Source of the DNA: Chromatiales bacterium
GTDB taxonomy: Bacteria; Pseudomonadota; Gammaproteobacteria; Thiohalospirales; Thiohalospiraceae
Assembly (NCBI GenBank): GCA_026984715.1
Contig: JALSRO010000490.1
Coordinates: 1 to 5,977, forward strand
DNA: 5,977 bases
Reading direction: 5' to 3'
Part shown: in pieces, positions 1-5,922 of the stretch
How positions within the stretch are numbered: the first letter of the stretch is position 1
How the letters are laid out: each line of letters begins with the position of its first letter
The notes under the pieces: model-generated
Told to the model about the DNA's origin: nothing
Database searches by the model: none
The model's input: only the letters and a program-made list of their open reading frames with translations
Made by a program: the position numbers and the translations under genes

Positions 1-813
1 ACGGGAGACATAATCGGTGCTGAAGGCAGAACCGCGATCGACCTCCCTGCCGCTGTATAGCTGCCTTTTTTTGAAGGGATAGCGTATCTGTACCATCCTT
101 GAGTCGGGAAGGGCATCGAGCAGCGCCTCGATGATATCCCTGCTGTCGCGCGGATCATCCAGCAGACCATTGGTGGAGTGGTGCCATTCCCCCCACGCTC
201 CGATGAAACCTGCATGAACAAAGGCAATCACGTCATAATATTCATGAAAAATAGGGCGCAATTGGCTGATGTGGCGAAGGATGACGTTTTTCGGCGCATC
301 TGGTTGAGGCGTATTGGGATTATCATCGATATAGCCGTTATTGTAGGAAAAGCGCAGGATCGCCTTGATTCCCGGGCTGCTGCGCAGTGATGCCAGCCCC
401 TTCCCGAGATCGTCGAGCAGCTTTGCAGGGAGATCCGAATGACGATATTTGTCGAGCCGGACGGTCGCCATCACGAGAGTCCGGCCATTCTGTACATCTT
501 CATTGTACTCCGATACCCTGAATCGCTCCTTGAGAGGATCGAATCCCCCATAAAATCCGCGTTCCGGGTTGGGAAAGACAGCATTACTGGGGGTATAGGT
601 GTAGTCGCGAATGGCGGTGGATACGGGGACGGGATTTCCGTCACCTCCCTTCACCTCCGGATTTTGCTCTCCTTCCATTGCGTTGGGGTCTCCGTCCCCC
701 CCCAACACCTTTTGGTGATTCGACGTGCTGTCGTTGCAGGAGCTGAGCATACCCCCTGCCAGTAGTGCGAACAGCACTACTCCCGTTATCCCGAACCCTG
801 TCTTTGGTTTCAC
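1..813 (-). CDS. DUF4874/DUF4832-family predicted lipoprotein, 5' part (3' end outside window)
   Basis: The minus strand is open from a GTG at 813-811 to the left edge, giving 271 residues with no stop. GTG is chosen because AGGAG lies 6 nt upstream; the nearby ATG (836-834) is in another frame and closes at once. Residues 1-26 form a lipoprotein signal: basic start (MKPK), hydrophobic core, lipobox LSSC with Cys26. Asn27 follows the Cys rather than Asp, which by the Lol rule favours the outer membrane. Residues 27-65 are a Gly/Asp/Pro-rich linker with two GGDGxP units. The globular part begins near residue 72 with YTPSN and NPERGFYGGF, typical of DUF4874, and continues to GFIGAWGEWHHS (202-213), a motif of the DUF4874/DUF4832 families. 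Those families are thought to be glycosidase-like TIM barrels; their substrate is unknown. Glu209 is a possible catalytic acid (inference). The DUF4832 part would lie beyond the window. The gene is divergent from the amidotransferase gene. An 8-G tract sits in the linker. Family call is by motif recall, moderately sure; the reading frame is secure. Confidence 0.7.
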   Translation of the reverse strand, partial: MKPKTGFGITGVVLFALLAGGMLSSCNDSTSNHQKVLGGDGDPNAMEGEQNPEVKGGDGNPVPVSTAIRDYTYTPSNAVFPNPERGFYGGFDPLKERFRVSEYNEDVQNGRTLVMATVRLDKYRHSDLPAKLLDDLGKGLASLRSSPGIKAILRFSYNNGYIDDNPNTPQPDAPKNVILRHISQLRPIFHEYYDVIAFVHAGFIGAWGEWHHSTNGLLDDPRDSRDIIEALLDALPDSRMVQIRYPFKKRQLYSGREVDRGSAFSTDYVSR

Positions 814-887
814 GACGCTCTCCTGCTCCAATTCATGACGATCAACCGGAAGTAATCTCGCCCCCGGTTTGCGCATCCCCGACTGTT

Positions 888-914
888 CATATAGCATACC
901 CGAGACAAGTTCAA
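888..914 (-). promoter_or_regulatory. Possible promoter for the lipoprotein gene
   Basis: Read on the minus strand, TTGAAC (914-909) is followed after 15 nt by TATATG (893-888), which is preceded by TGC as in an extended -10 element. The spacer is short and the -10 matches only four of six consensus bases. It lies about 75 nt upstream of the GTG start. This is a weak match in the divergent spacer. No convincing sigma70 or sigma54 promoter was seen for the plus-strand operon in the same spacer. Confidence 0.25.
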
Positions 915-1008
915 GTTCATGCCTCGCACAAAAACAATAACGCTTCCTTGTGGAATATTTTGGATACGGATCCGCCTGCCGGCCGTCTTACAGCTATTTT
1001 TGTAATCT

Positions 1009-2961
1009 ATGTGTGGAATAACTGGAATACTCAACCTGCAGCATCTGCCATCTCCCTCGCGGGACGAGCTGCAACCGATGATCTCCCGGCTCGCCCACCG
1101 TGGCCCCGATGGCTACGGTTACTATCTGGATGAACAGATCGGCATGGCTCACGCACGACTGAGTATCATCGACCTCGAAGGCGGGGATCAGCCCATTCAC
1201 AATGAAGACCATTCGATTCAGGTTGTGTTCAACGGGGAGATCTTCAACTATATCGAGCTGCGCCGCTCTCTCGAGCACCTGGGGCACCGATTCTACACAC
1301 ATTCTGATACAGAGGTTATCGTACACCTGTACGAACAGTACGGCCAGGGCTTCGTAGATCACCTGAACGGACAGTTCGCCATCGCCCTGTGGGATACGAA
1401 TCGTCGACGCCTGCTCCTGATCCGTGATCGCACAGGAATTCGTCCGCTGTTCTACACCGTAACCAAGGGGCGGCTGCTGTTCGCTTCAGAAATCAAGGCG
1501 CTCTTCGCTCACCCCTCAGTTGAACGGCGCCTTGATGTCGGAGCACTGGGGGAGATATTCACCTACTGGGCTACCCTCCCCCCCCATAGCGTGTTCGAGG
1601 GGATCTCATCCCTGCCGCCGGGGCATACCATGAGCGTGGAAAGGGGAAAGATCTCCATCAGTCGCTACTGGGACTGGGAGTTCCCCACGGGGGAGCCGGA
1701 CCAGCGCGACGCAGACGAGCTGGCCGAAGAACTGCGGGAGCTGATGGTCGACTCGGTGCGCTTGCGGTTGCGATCCGACGTTCCCGTTGGAGCCTACCTG
1801 AGCGGCGGCCTCGACTCATCGGTCACCACATCGCTGATAAAACACTACACGGACGTCCCACTGCGCACCTTCTCCGTCTCTTTTGAAGATGATGAATTCG
1901 ACGAAAGCGGCTACCAGCAGCAACTGGTGGAGTACCTCGGTACCGATCACAGTCACGTCCTGTGCAAACGCTCCGATATCTGTGAACTGTTCCCCAGGGT
2001 GATCTGGCATACAGAATCTCCGGTGTTGCGAACCGCACCGACACCGCTGATGATGCTCTCGGCAAAGGTTCGCTCCGAAGGGTACAAAGTGGTGCTCACT
2101 GGTGAAGGCGCCGATGAGGTTCTGGGGGGCTATGATATCTTCAAGGAGGCGAAGATCAGGCGCTTCTGGGCGCGCTTTCCCGACTCGAAAATGCGCCCCT
2201 TGATTCTGGAAAGGCTCTATCCTTACCTTAAAAACTCACCCATGGCAAACCGCGCCTACGCTCACCACTTTTTCAAACAGGGGATGGAGCAGTTCGACAA
2301 ACCCTATTTTGGACACACTCCCCGCTGGAACACCACGAGCCGCAGTTGGCGTCTGTTCAGCCCCGATGTCAGGGCGCAGCTGCGCGACGCCCCCTCCCAT
2401 ACCGCCCTGGAGGCGCTGCTGCCGGAACAGATCGGCCAGTGGAAGCCTCTCAACCGTGATCAGTATATCGAGGCCCACACCCTCATGTCGGGCTATCTGC
2501 TCTGCTCCCAGGGCGACCGGGTTGCCATGGCCAACTCCATCGAGGGGCGTTTCCCCTTCCTGGATCACCGGGTGATCGAATTTGCCAACCGGCTTCCCAC
2601 GCGATACAAGATCATGGGGCTGAACGAGAAATACCTTCTCAAGAAGGCCATGATGGGCCTCATTCCCGAGACCATCCGCAACCGCAGCAAGCAACCATAC
2701 CGCTCCCCGGACAGCCACTCGTTCTTCAAAGAGGGCAAGCCGGCGGAGTATGTCGGAGAGCTGCTGGGTGCACAGCGGATACGCCAGACAGGCTACTTCG
2801 ACACCCAGGCAGTCACCAGGCTGATGAACAAGTGTGCCAAGGGACGTGCAATCGGCTTTGCGGACAATATGGCCTTTACCGGAATACTCTCCACTATGCT
2901 TCTCGATGAGATGTACCTCCGTTCGGGGCCGGACAGTACCCTGCTCTCCGGAATGCGCTAG
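1009..2961 (+). CDS. asnB: AsnB-type glutamine-hydrolysing asparagine synthetase / amidotransferase
   Basis: 650-residue protein with the full two-domain AsnB architecture. The N-terminal class II glutaminase starts at MCGITG, so Cys2 becomes the N-terminal nucleophile once Met is removed; this fixes the ATG at 1009. Arg50, NGE at 75-77 and Asp100 occupy the glutamine-binding positions known from E. coli AsnB. The C-terminal ATP-pyrophosphatase domain has the PP-loop SGGLDSS (265-271), TGEGADEVLGGY (364-375), a GDRVAMANSIEGRFPFLDH block (502-520) and Lys561 in RSKQPYRSPD, aligning with the catalytic lysine region. Family chemistry: glutamine gives ammonia, and an aspartate-like carboxylate is adenylated and amidated. 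It is about 100 residues longer than E. coli AsnB and its 559-572 segment differs from the FSDGVGYSW-type segment there, as in the larger AsnB-like proteins of polysaccharide and secondary-metabolite loci, so the true acceptor may not be aspartate. No Shine-Dalgarno is visible upstream. It is first in a four-gene co-directional run. Family assignment very sure; substrate unknown. Confidence 0.95.
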   Translation: MCGITGILNLQHLPSPSRDELQPMISRLAHRGPDGYGYYLDEQIGMAHARLSIIDLEGGDQPIHNEDHSIQVVFNGEIFNYIELRRSLEHLGHRFYTHSDTEVIVHLYEQYGQGFVDHLNGQFAIALWDTNRRRLLLIRDRTGIRPLFYTVTKGRLLFASEIKALFAHPSVERRLDVGALGEIFTYWATLPPHSVFEGISSLPPGHTMSVERGKISISRYWDWEFPTGEPDQRDADELAEELRELMVDSVRLRLRSDVPVGAYLSGGLDSSVTTSLIKHYTDVPLRTFSVSFEDDEFDESGYQQQLVEYLGTDHSHVLCKRSDICELFPRVIWHTESPVLRTAPTPLMMLSAKVRSEGYKVVLTGEGADEVLGGYDIFKEAKIRRFWARFPDSKMRPLILERLYPYLKNSPMANRAYAHHFFKQGMEQFDKPYFGHTPRWNTTSRSWRLFSPDVRAQLRDAPSHTALEALLPEQIGQWKPLNRDQYIEAHTLMSGYLLCSQGDRVAMANSIEGRFPFLDHRVIEFANRLPTRYKIMGLNEKYLLKKAMMGLIPETIRNRSKQPYRSPDSHSFFKEGKPAEYVGELLGAQRIRQTGYFDTQAVTRLMNKCAKGRAIGFADNMAFTGILSTMLLDEMYLRSGPDSTLLSGMR

Positions 2962-2993
2962 AATATTGCACTTGAGGGCTTCACATCGGACGC

Positions 2994-3022
2994 TTCCAAG
3001 CATATCATTGTGCGGTTATATT
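2994..3022 (+). promoter_or_regulatory. Possible internal promoter between asnB and the carrier-protein gene
   Basis: TTCCAA (2994-2999) and TATATT (3017-3022) are separated by 17 nt. The -10 matches five of six sigma70 consensus bases, while the -35 matches only three. It lies in the unusually long 294-bp gap after asnB, about 230 nt before the carrier-protein start. It could provide separate transcription of the last three genes. Weak match; treat as a candidate only. Confidence 0.25.
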
Positions 3023-3182
3023 TGCATCTCACTGCTTCTTTTTCGGGCAGCGGTGGCAAATGCGAAAGACAGATCGGCTCTGATCAGGAACCGTCCTCCT
3101 CCCTCTTCAAACAGATGGACAAGATAACGCAGGCCTGGCTGCCGGGAGAGGGGCGCGTTGGGGGGGAGTTTGGCCGCTCAAC

Positions 3183-3219
3183 CTCCGGCATCGGACAAAC
3201 CGGAGCCGGGATGTTTTTT
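3183..3219 (+). terminator. Hairpin with T tract before the carrier-protein gene (possible attenuator)
   Basis: CTCCGG (3183-3188) pairs perfectly with CCGGAG (3200-3205) across an 11-nt loop; an alternative stem pairs CCGGC (3185-3189) with GCCGG (3205-3209). Six T residues follow at 3214-3219, 37 nt before the carrier-protein ATG. With the first stem the T run is 8 nt away, so it is a poor intrinsic terminator; the alternative stem brings it to 4 nt. It may partly stop asnB transcripts or set the ratio between asnB and the downstream genes. The rest of the 2962-3255 gap shows no convincing coding sequence. Confidence 0.35.
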
Positions 3220-3255
3220 CAACACCCTGTTAATTCTGCAACCAAGAGGATAGCA

Positions 3256-3504
3256 ATGTCACAAGTCAAGACAGCAGTCAAAGAGTATATTTCGGAAAAT
3301 TTTCTGATGTGGCAGAGTGACATGGAGCTGGGAGATGACACCTCGCTCCTGGACCTCGGGCTGCTGGACTCTACCGGGGTGATCGAATTGGTCTCCTTTC
3401 TGGAAGACGAGTTTGGTATCCAGGTGGAAGATGAAGAGATCACACCGGAAAATCTGGATACCTTGAACAAGATCTGCAGTTACGTATCGAGGAAAACTGC
3501 CTGA
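3256..3504 (+). CDS. Stand-alone acyl/peptidyl carrier protein
   Basis: 82-residue acidic protein, normal carrier-protein length. The ATG at 3256 is chosen because AGAGGA lies 5 nt upstream and because residues 1-82 alone cover the fold; the frame is open further upstream to 3010, but that extension has no carrier-protein character. The phosphopantetheine attachment site is Ser39 in DLGLLDSTGVIELV (33-46), where the DST replaces the DSL of fatty-acid ACPs, resembling free-standing carrier proteins of specialised clusters and the D-alanyl carrier type. Helix II continues as ELVSFLEDEFGIQV (44-57), and an acidic EITPENLDTL (61-70) leads into the last helix. Such proteins carry acyl or aminoacyl groups as thioesters on a 4'-phosphopantetheine arm in the cytoplasm. 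The NadE-like gene follows after 31 nt, so the two are probably cotranscribed. No loading enzyme or phosphopantetheinyl transferase is in view. Carrier-protein identity very likely; cargo unknown. Confidence 0.9.
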   Translation: MSQVKTAVKEYISENFLMWQSDMELGDDTSLLDLGLLDSTGVIELVSFLEDEFGIQVEDEEITPENLDTLNKICSYVSRKTA

Positions 3505-3535
3505 TCCGGCTGGTGCATCCTCACAGGGGAAGAAA

Positions 3536-4522
3536 ATGCCAACATCTTTGAACGCGCAGGTTTTCGAACTCGACTATGATCGGGAGATAGAGCGCATCTG
3601 CCAAGGGATGCGGGACTACAACAGGAGATACCGCCGACGCGGTGCCGTCGTCGCCATGTCCGGCGGAATCGACAGCTCGGTGTGTGCGGCGCTTTGTACC
3701 AAGGCTTTTGGTCCCGAACGGGTGCAGGCGCTGCTGCTTCCGGAGCAGGACTCATCGCAGGCGAGCTCGAGCCTGGGTGGAATGCTGGCCGAATACTTGG
3801 GGCTGGACTACATCGCAACCGATCTCTCCCCCACACTGGAAGCCATCGGATGCTATCGGTGGCGCGATGAGGCCATCCGTACTCTCTTTCCGGACTACCG
3901 TCCTGAGTGGAAGATCAAGATTGCCATATCCGGTGGCACCAAGGGCGGCTTTCACTATTTCCGGCTGATCGTACAGAGTCCGGATGGAAAACTGCATGAA
4001 AAACGCCTTCCCCACAAGGCCTACCTACAGATTGTGGCGGCCACCAACTTCAAACAGCGGATTCGCAAGACCATCGAATACTTCCATGCCGACCGCCTCA
4101 ACTACAGTGTTATCGGAACGCCGAATCGGGTGGAATATGATCAAGGGTTCTTTGTAAAGAACGGGGATGGTTCGGCAGACATCAAACCGATAGCCCACCT
4201 CTACAAGACACAGGTCTATGCCCTGGCCAGGCACATGGGGCTGCCGGAGGCCATCTGCACCACCACCCCAACCACCGACACCTACAGCCTACCCCAGGGC
4301 CAGGATGAATTCTATTACGCTCTGCCGTACGACAAAATGGATCTGGCCCTGTGGGCCCACAATCACGGTGTTGCCGCAGAGCGGCTGGCAGAGGCCCTGG
4401 ATATCGGCGTGGAGCAGGCAGAGCTGGTGTATGCCGATATCGAGGCGAAGCGCAGCACCACCCGCTACCTGCATTCTAGGCCCGTGCTGGTGGAGGATGT
4501 GACCGAGCTCCCGACACCATAA
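3536..4522 (+). CDS. NAD synthetase (NadE)-like ATP pyrophosphatase / amide ligase with central insertion
   Basis: 328 residues; ATG at 3536 follows AGGGGAAG at a good distance. The PP-loop is SGGIDSS (42-48) after a beta strand (AVVAM). The second half follows NadE closely: N171-FKQRIR (171-177, where classical NadE has NxQARxR), VIGTPNRVEYDQGFF (192-206), NGDGSADIKPIAHLYKTQV (209-227), ARHMGLPEAI (231-240) and PQGQDEFYYALPYDKMD (253-269). NadE adenylates the carboxylate of deamido-NAD and transfers ammonia. There is no nitrilase-type glutaminase domain, so on its own it would use free ammonia or another amine. Between the adenylate half and the NxKQR motif lies an extra stretch, roughly residues 105-168, with GGTKGGFHYFRL and LHEKRLPHKAYLQ, absent from ordinary NadE as I recall it. 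Its place between carrier-protein and acyltransferase genes argues for a specialised amide-forming role rather than housekeeping NAD synthesis (inference). A true NadE cannot be ruled out from sequence alone. Superfamily call is firm. Confidence 0.85.
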   Translation: MPTSLNAQVFELDYDREIERICQGMRDYNRRYRRRGAVVAMSGGIDSSVCAALCTKAFGPERVQALLLPEQDSSQASSSLGGMLAEYLGLDYIATDLSPTLEAIGCYRWRDEAIRTLFPDYRPEWKIKIAISGGTKGGFHYFRLIVQSPDGKLHEKRLPHKAYLQIVAATNFKQRIRKTIEYFHADRLNYSVIGTPNRVEYDQGFFVKNGDGSADIKPIAHLYKTQVYALARHMGLPEAICTTTPTTDTYSLPQGQDEFYYALPYDKMDLALWAHNHGVAAERLAEALDIGVEQAELVYADIEAKRSTTRYLHSRPVLVEDVTELPTP

Positions 4523-4623
4523 GTCGACGAGAAGGCCCGTCCGGCCATGGCCGTTCCTGATGGAGGTCGAGCAGTTTTCATGATCAAGCCGTGTTACGCT
4601 ACAGCGCAGGGTGCACCCCATAG

Positions 4624-5727
4624 TTGAGCAGATACACCGACAGGATAAGAGCGCATATCCGGCGCCTGCAGCCGGAAGATCTCGCCGATCTGCGGGAGTT
4701 TCAGCGCAGACAGTTTGGCCCCCAGGCCCTCCAACTGCAGGAGGGGCATCACCACTGGCTCTTCACCCGAAATCCATATATCGAGGGTACCGATCCACAA
4801 CTCTGGATCTATAGGGACAAGGAGGGCGTTGTCCAGGGGCAGCAGGCCGGTATCCCCTATCTCCTTCAGGCAGGTGGCAAAAGCTGGCGTGCATCCTGGG
4901 GGATCGATCTGGCCGTTTCGCCTCGCTACCGGACACGGGGAGTGGGAGCCATTCTCAGCGACGAGTATGTGCGAACCAATATGGTCACGACAGCCGCCGG
5001 TATCACCGACGCCGCCCGGAAATCACATCGGCGGGCCGGCTGGCGGGATCTGGGGACCATCCCGCTCTACGCCCGCCCCCTGACCAGGGAGGGGATCCGC
5101 GCCGGTTTCCGGGAGAGTCGAACAATCGGCCGTGTCGCGACCGCCGTGGGCTACCCGTTGTTGCAGATCCTGGAGAGGCTCTGCCTCTCTCTTGCCCGCT
5201 GGAAGAGAGCTCGTCTGGAGCTGGTGGAACAGTTCGACCAGCGCTCCGACACCGTTTGGGAGAGAACGAGCTGCTACTATCCGCTCTTGGGGCGCCGTGA
5301 CCTCGAGTATCTGCGCTGGCGGTTTGATACGGCCCCCCATCCGGAGCGCTACCAGCGATACTACCTCTATCACAGAGAGCGGTTGAGTGGATATGCGGTG
5401 ATCTGTTATGGATACAGGGGCGATCGACCCGCTGCAGTGCTGACCGATTTCCTCTGCCCGCCAGATCTGCAAACCGCACTGTTTGCACTCTGCATAGAGA
5501 GCTGCCGTGTCAACGGCGCCAACGACCTCCACTGTGCGGTCCTGTCACCCCACCTCTCTGCCCGCAAGATGAAACTGCTGGGGTTCATTCCCCTGCCGAT
5601 GCGTTCCCGTTTCATGGCACTAGCAGGAAGTGAAGCAGCACCCATAGCATCGCTGCTGGCCAATGCCAGAATGTGGTTCGTCACCATGGCAGACAGTGAT
5701 ATGGAGTGGATGTACTTTCTGACCTGA
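4624..5727 (+). CDS. GNAT-family N-acyltransferase, double-length
   Basis: 367 residues. The TTG at 4624 is the only reasonable start: a TAG precedes it directly, no later ATG/GTG/TTG occurs before conserved sequence begins, and the text IRRLQPEDLADLREF (12-26) is a usual GNAT opening. The Shine-Dalgarno is weak (AGGG about 12 nt upstream). The N-terminal GNAT core contains WGIDLAVSPRYRTRGVGAIL (92-111), with the acyl-CoA pyrophosphate loop RTRGVG (103-108). Residues 160-200 look like a helical linker. The C-terminal half (from about 215) has YYPLLGRRDLEYLRWRF (218-234), YHRERLSGYAVI (249-260) and a terminal WFVTMADSDMEW (351-362), in the manner of double-GNAT proteins of polysaccharide loci. 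It probably transfers an acetyl or other acyl group, from CoA or possibly from the neighbouring carrier protein, to a sugar amine or amino acid (inference). It is last in the operon, 101 nt after the NadE-like gene, and a hairpin follows 41 nt after its stop. GNAT call fairly sure; acceptor unknown. Confidence 0.75.
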   Translation: MSRYTDRIRAHIRRLQPEDLADLREFQRRQFGPQALQLQEGHHHWLFTRNPYIEGTDPQLWIYRDKEGVVQGQQAGIPYLLQAGGKSWRASWGIDLAVSPRYRTRGVGAILSDEYVRTNMVTTAAGITDAARKSHRRAGWRDLGTIPLYARPLTREGIRAGFRESRTIGRVATAVGYPLLQILERLCLSLARWKRARLELVEQFDQRSDTVWERTSCYYPLLGRRDLEYLRWRFDTAPHPERYQRYYLYHRERLSGYAVICYGYRGDRPAAVLTDFLCPPDLQTALFALCIESCRVNGANDLHCAVLSPHLSARKMKLLGFIPLPMRSRFMALAGSEAAPIASLLANARMWFVTMADSDMEWMYFLT

Positions 5728-5768
5728 TATATCAGTGATACACGAAAGGCCTCCCATCCCTTCAACCA

Positions 5769-5805
5769 CCGGGCCGGAAAATCGCACCTCTCCGTCCCGG
5801 ATTTT
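5769..5805 (+). terminator. Intrinsic terminator after the operon
   Basis: CCGGGCCGGA (5769-5778) pairs with TCCGTCCCGG (5791-5800), nine of ten positions, with a C/T mismatch, around a 12-nt loop. ATTTT follows directly. It sits about 40 nt after the acyltransferase stop. The T tract is short, so some read-through to the next hairpin is likely. Confidence 0.7.
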
Positions 5806-5852
5806 AAAAAGAGCATGGATGGAGTTTTTCAACTTCCGCCTATTACCGACAA

Positions 5853-5915
5853 GGGTAACAGGCTGGCAACGAAGCGCAGCGTAGTTGCCAGTCCTTTTTT
5901 ACCCGCTTGTTATGC
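5853..5915. repeat. Extended imperfect inverted repeat, attC-like in part
   Basis: Outside the hairpin, GGGTAA (5853-5858) is complementary to TTACCC (5899-5904), and TAACA (5856-5860) also to TGTTA (5908-5912). Read on the minus strand, the left arm starts with GCATAAC (5915-5909), close to the RYYYAAC box of integron attC sites, and continues to GGACTGGCAAC with the same spacing I recall for Vibrio cholerae VCR arms. The other arm ends GTTACCC but is about 11 nt too short for a symmetrical attC, and its last bases do not fit GTTRRRY. It may be a degenerate attC, a dispersed repeat, or only a terminator. Confidence 0.4.
5861..5900 (+). terminator. Second, stronger terminator-like hairpin
   Basis: GGCTGGCAAC (5861-5870) pairs with GTTGCCAGTC (5884-5893) over ten pairs, one of them G-T; alternatively GG pairs with CC (5893-5894) leaving one T extrahelical. 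The loop is 13 nt. One C and then six T residues (5895-5900) follow, the standard form of a rho-independent terminator on the plus strand. The minus strand has no T tract after the stem, so it is not a bidirectional terminator. It is nested in a larger inverted repeat described separately. Confidence 0.8.
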
Positions 5916-5922
5916 GCGGATG

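Noticed and set aside
178..765. Plus-strand open frames over the lipoprotein gene
   Set aside because: They are antisense to a continuous minus-strand frame with a signal peptide and family motifs.
814..1008. Sigma54 or strong sigma70 promoter for the plus-strand operon in the divergent spacer
   Set aside because: No GG/GC pair with the right spacing and no properly spaced -35/-10 pair was found; only weak single hexamers.
2236..3003. 255-codon open frame on the minus strand opposite asnB
   Set aside because: It lies wholly antisense to a clearly conserved AsnB domain; its open state follows from GC codon bias, and the protein shows no recognisable motif.
3010..3255. In-frame upstream extension of the carrier protein from a GTG at 3010 or ATG at 3115
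   Set aside because: The added residues have no carrier-protein features, neither start has a good SD, and the ATG at 3256 has AGAGGA 5 nt upstream and gives the normal family length.
4542..4553. 12-base palindrome CGGCCATGGCCG in the gap before the acyltransferase
   Set aside because: A perfect palindrome without a loop makes a poor hairpin and no T tract follows; it could be an operator but there is no supporting evidence.
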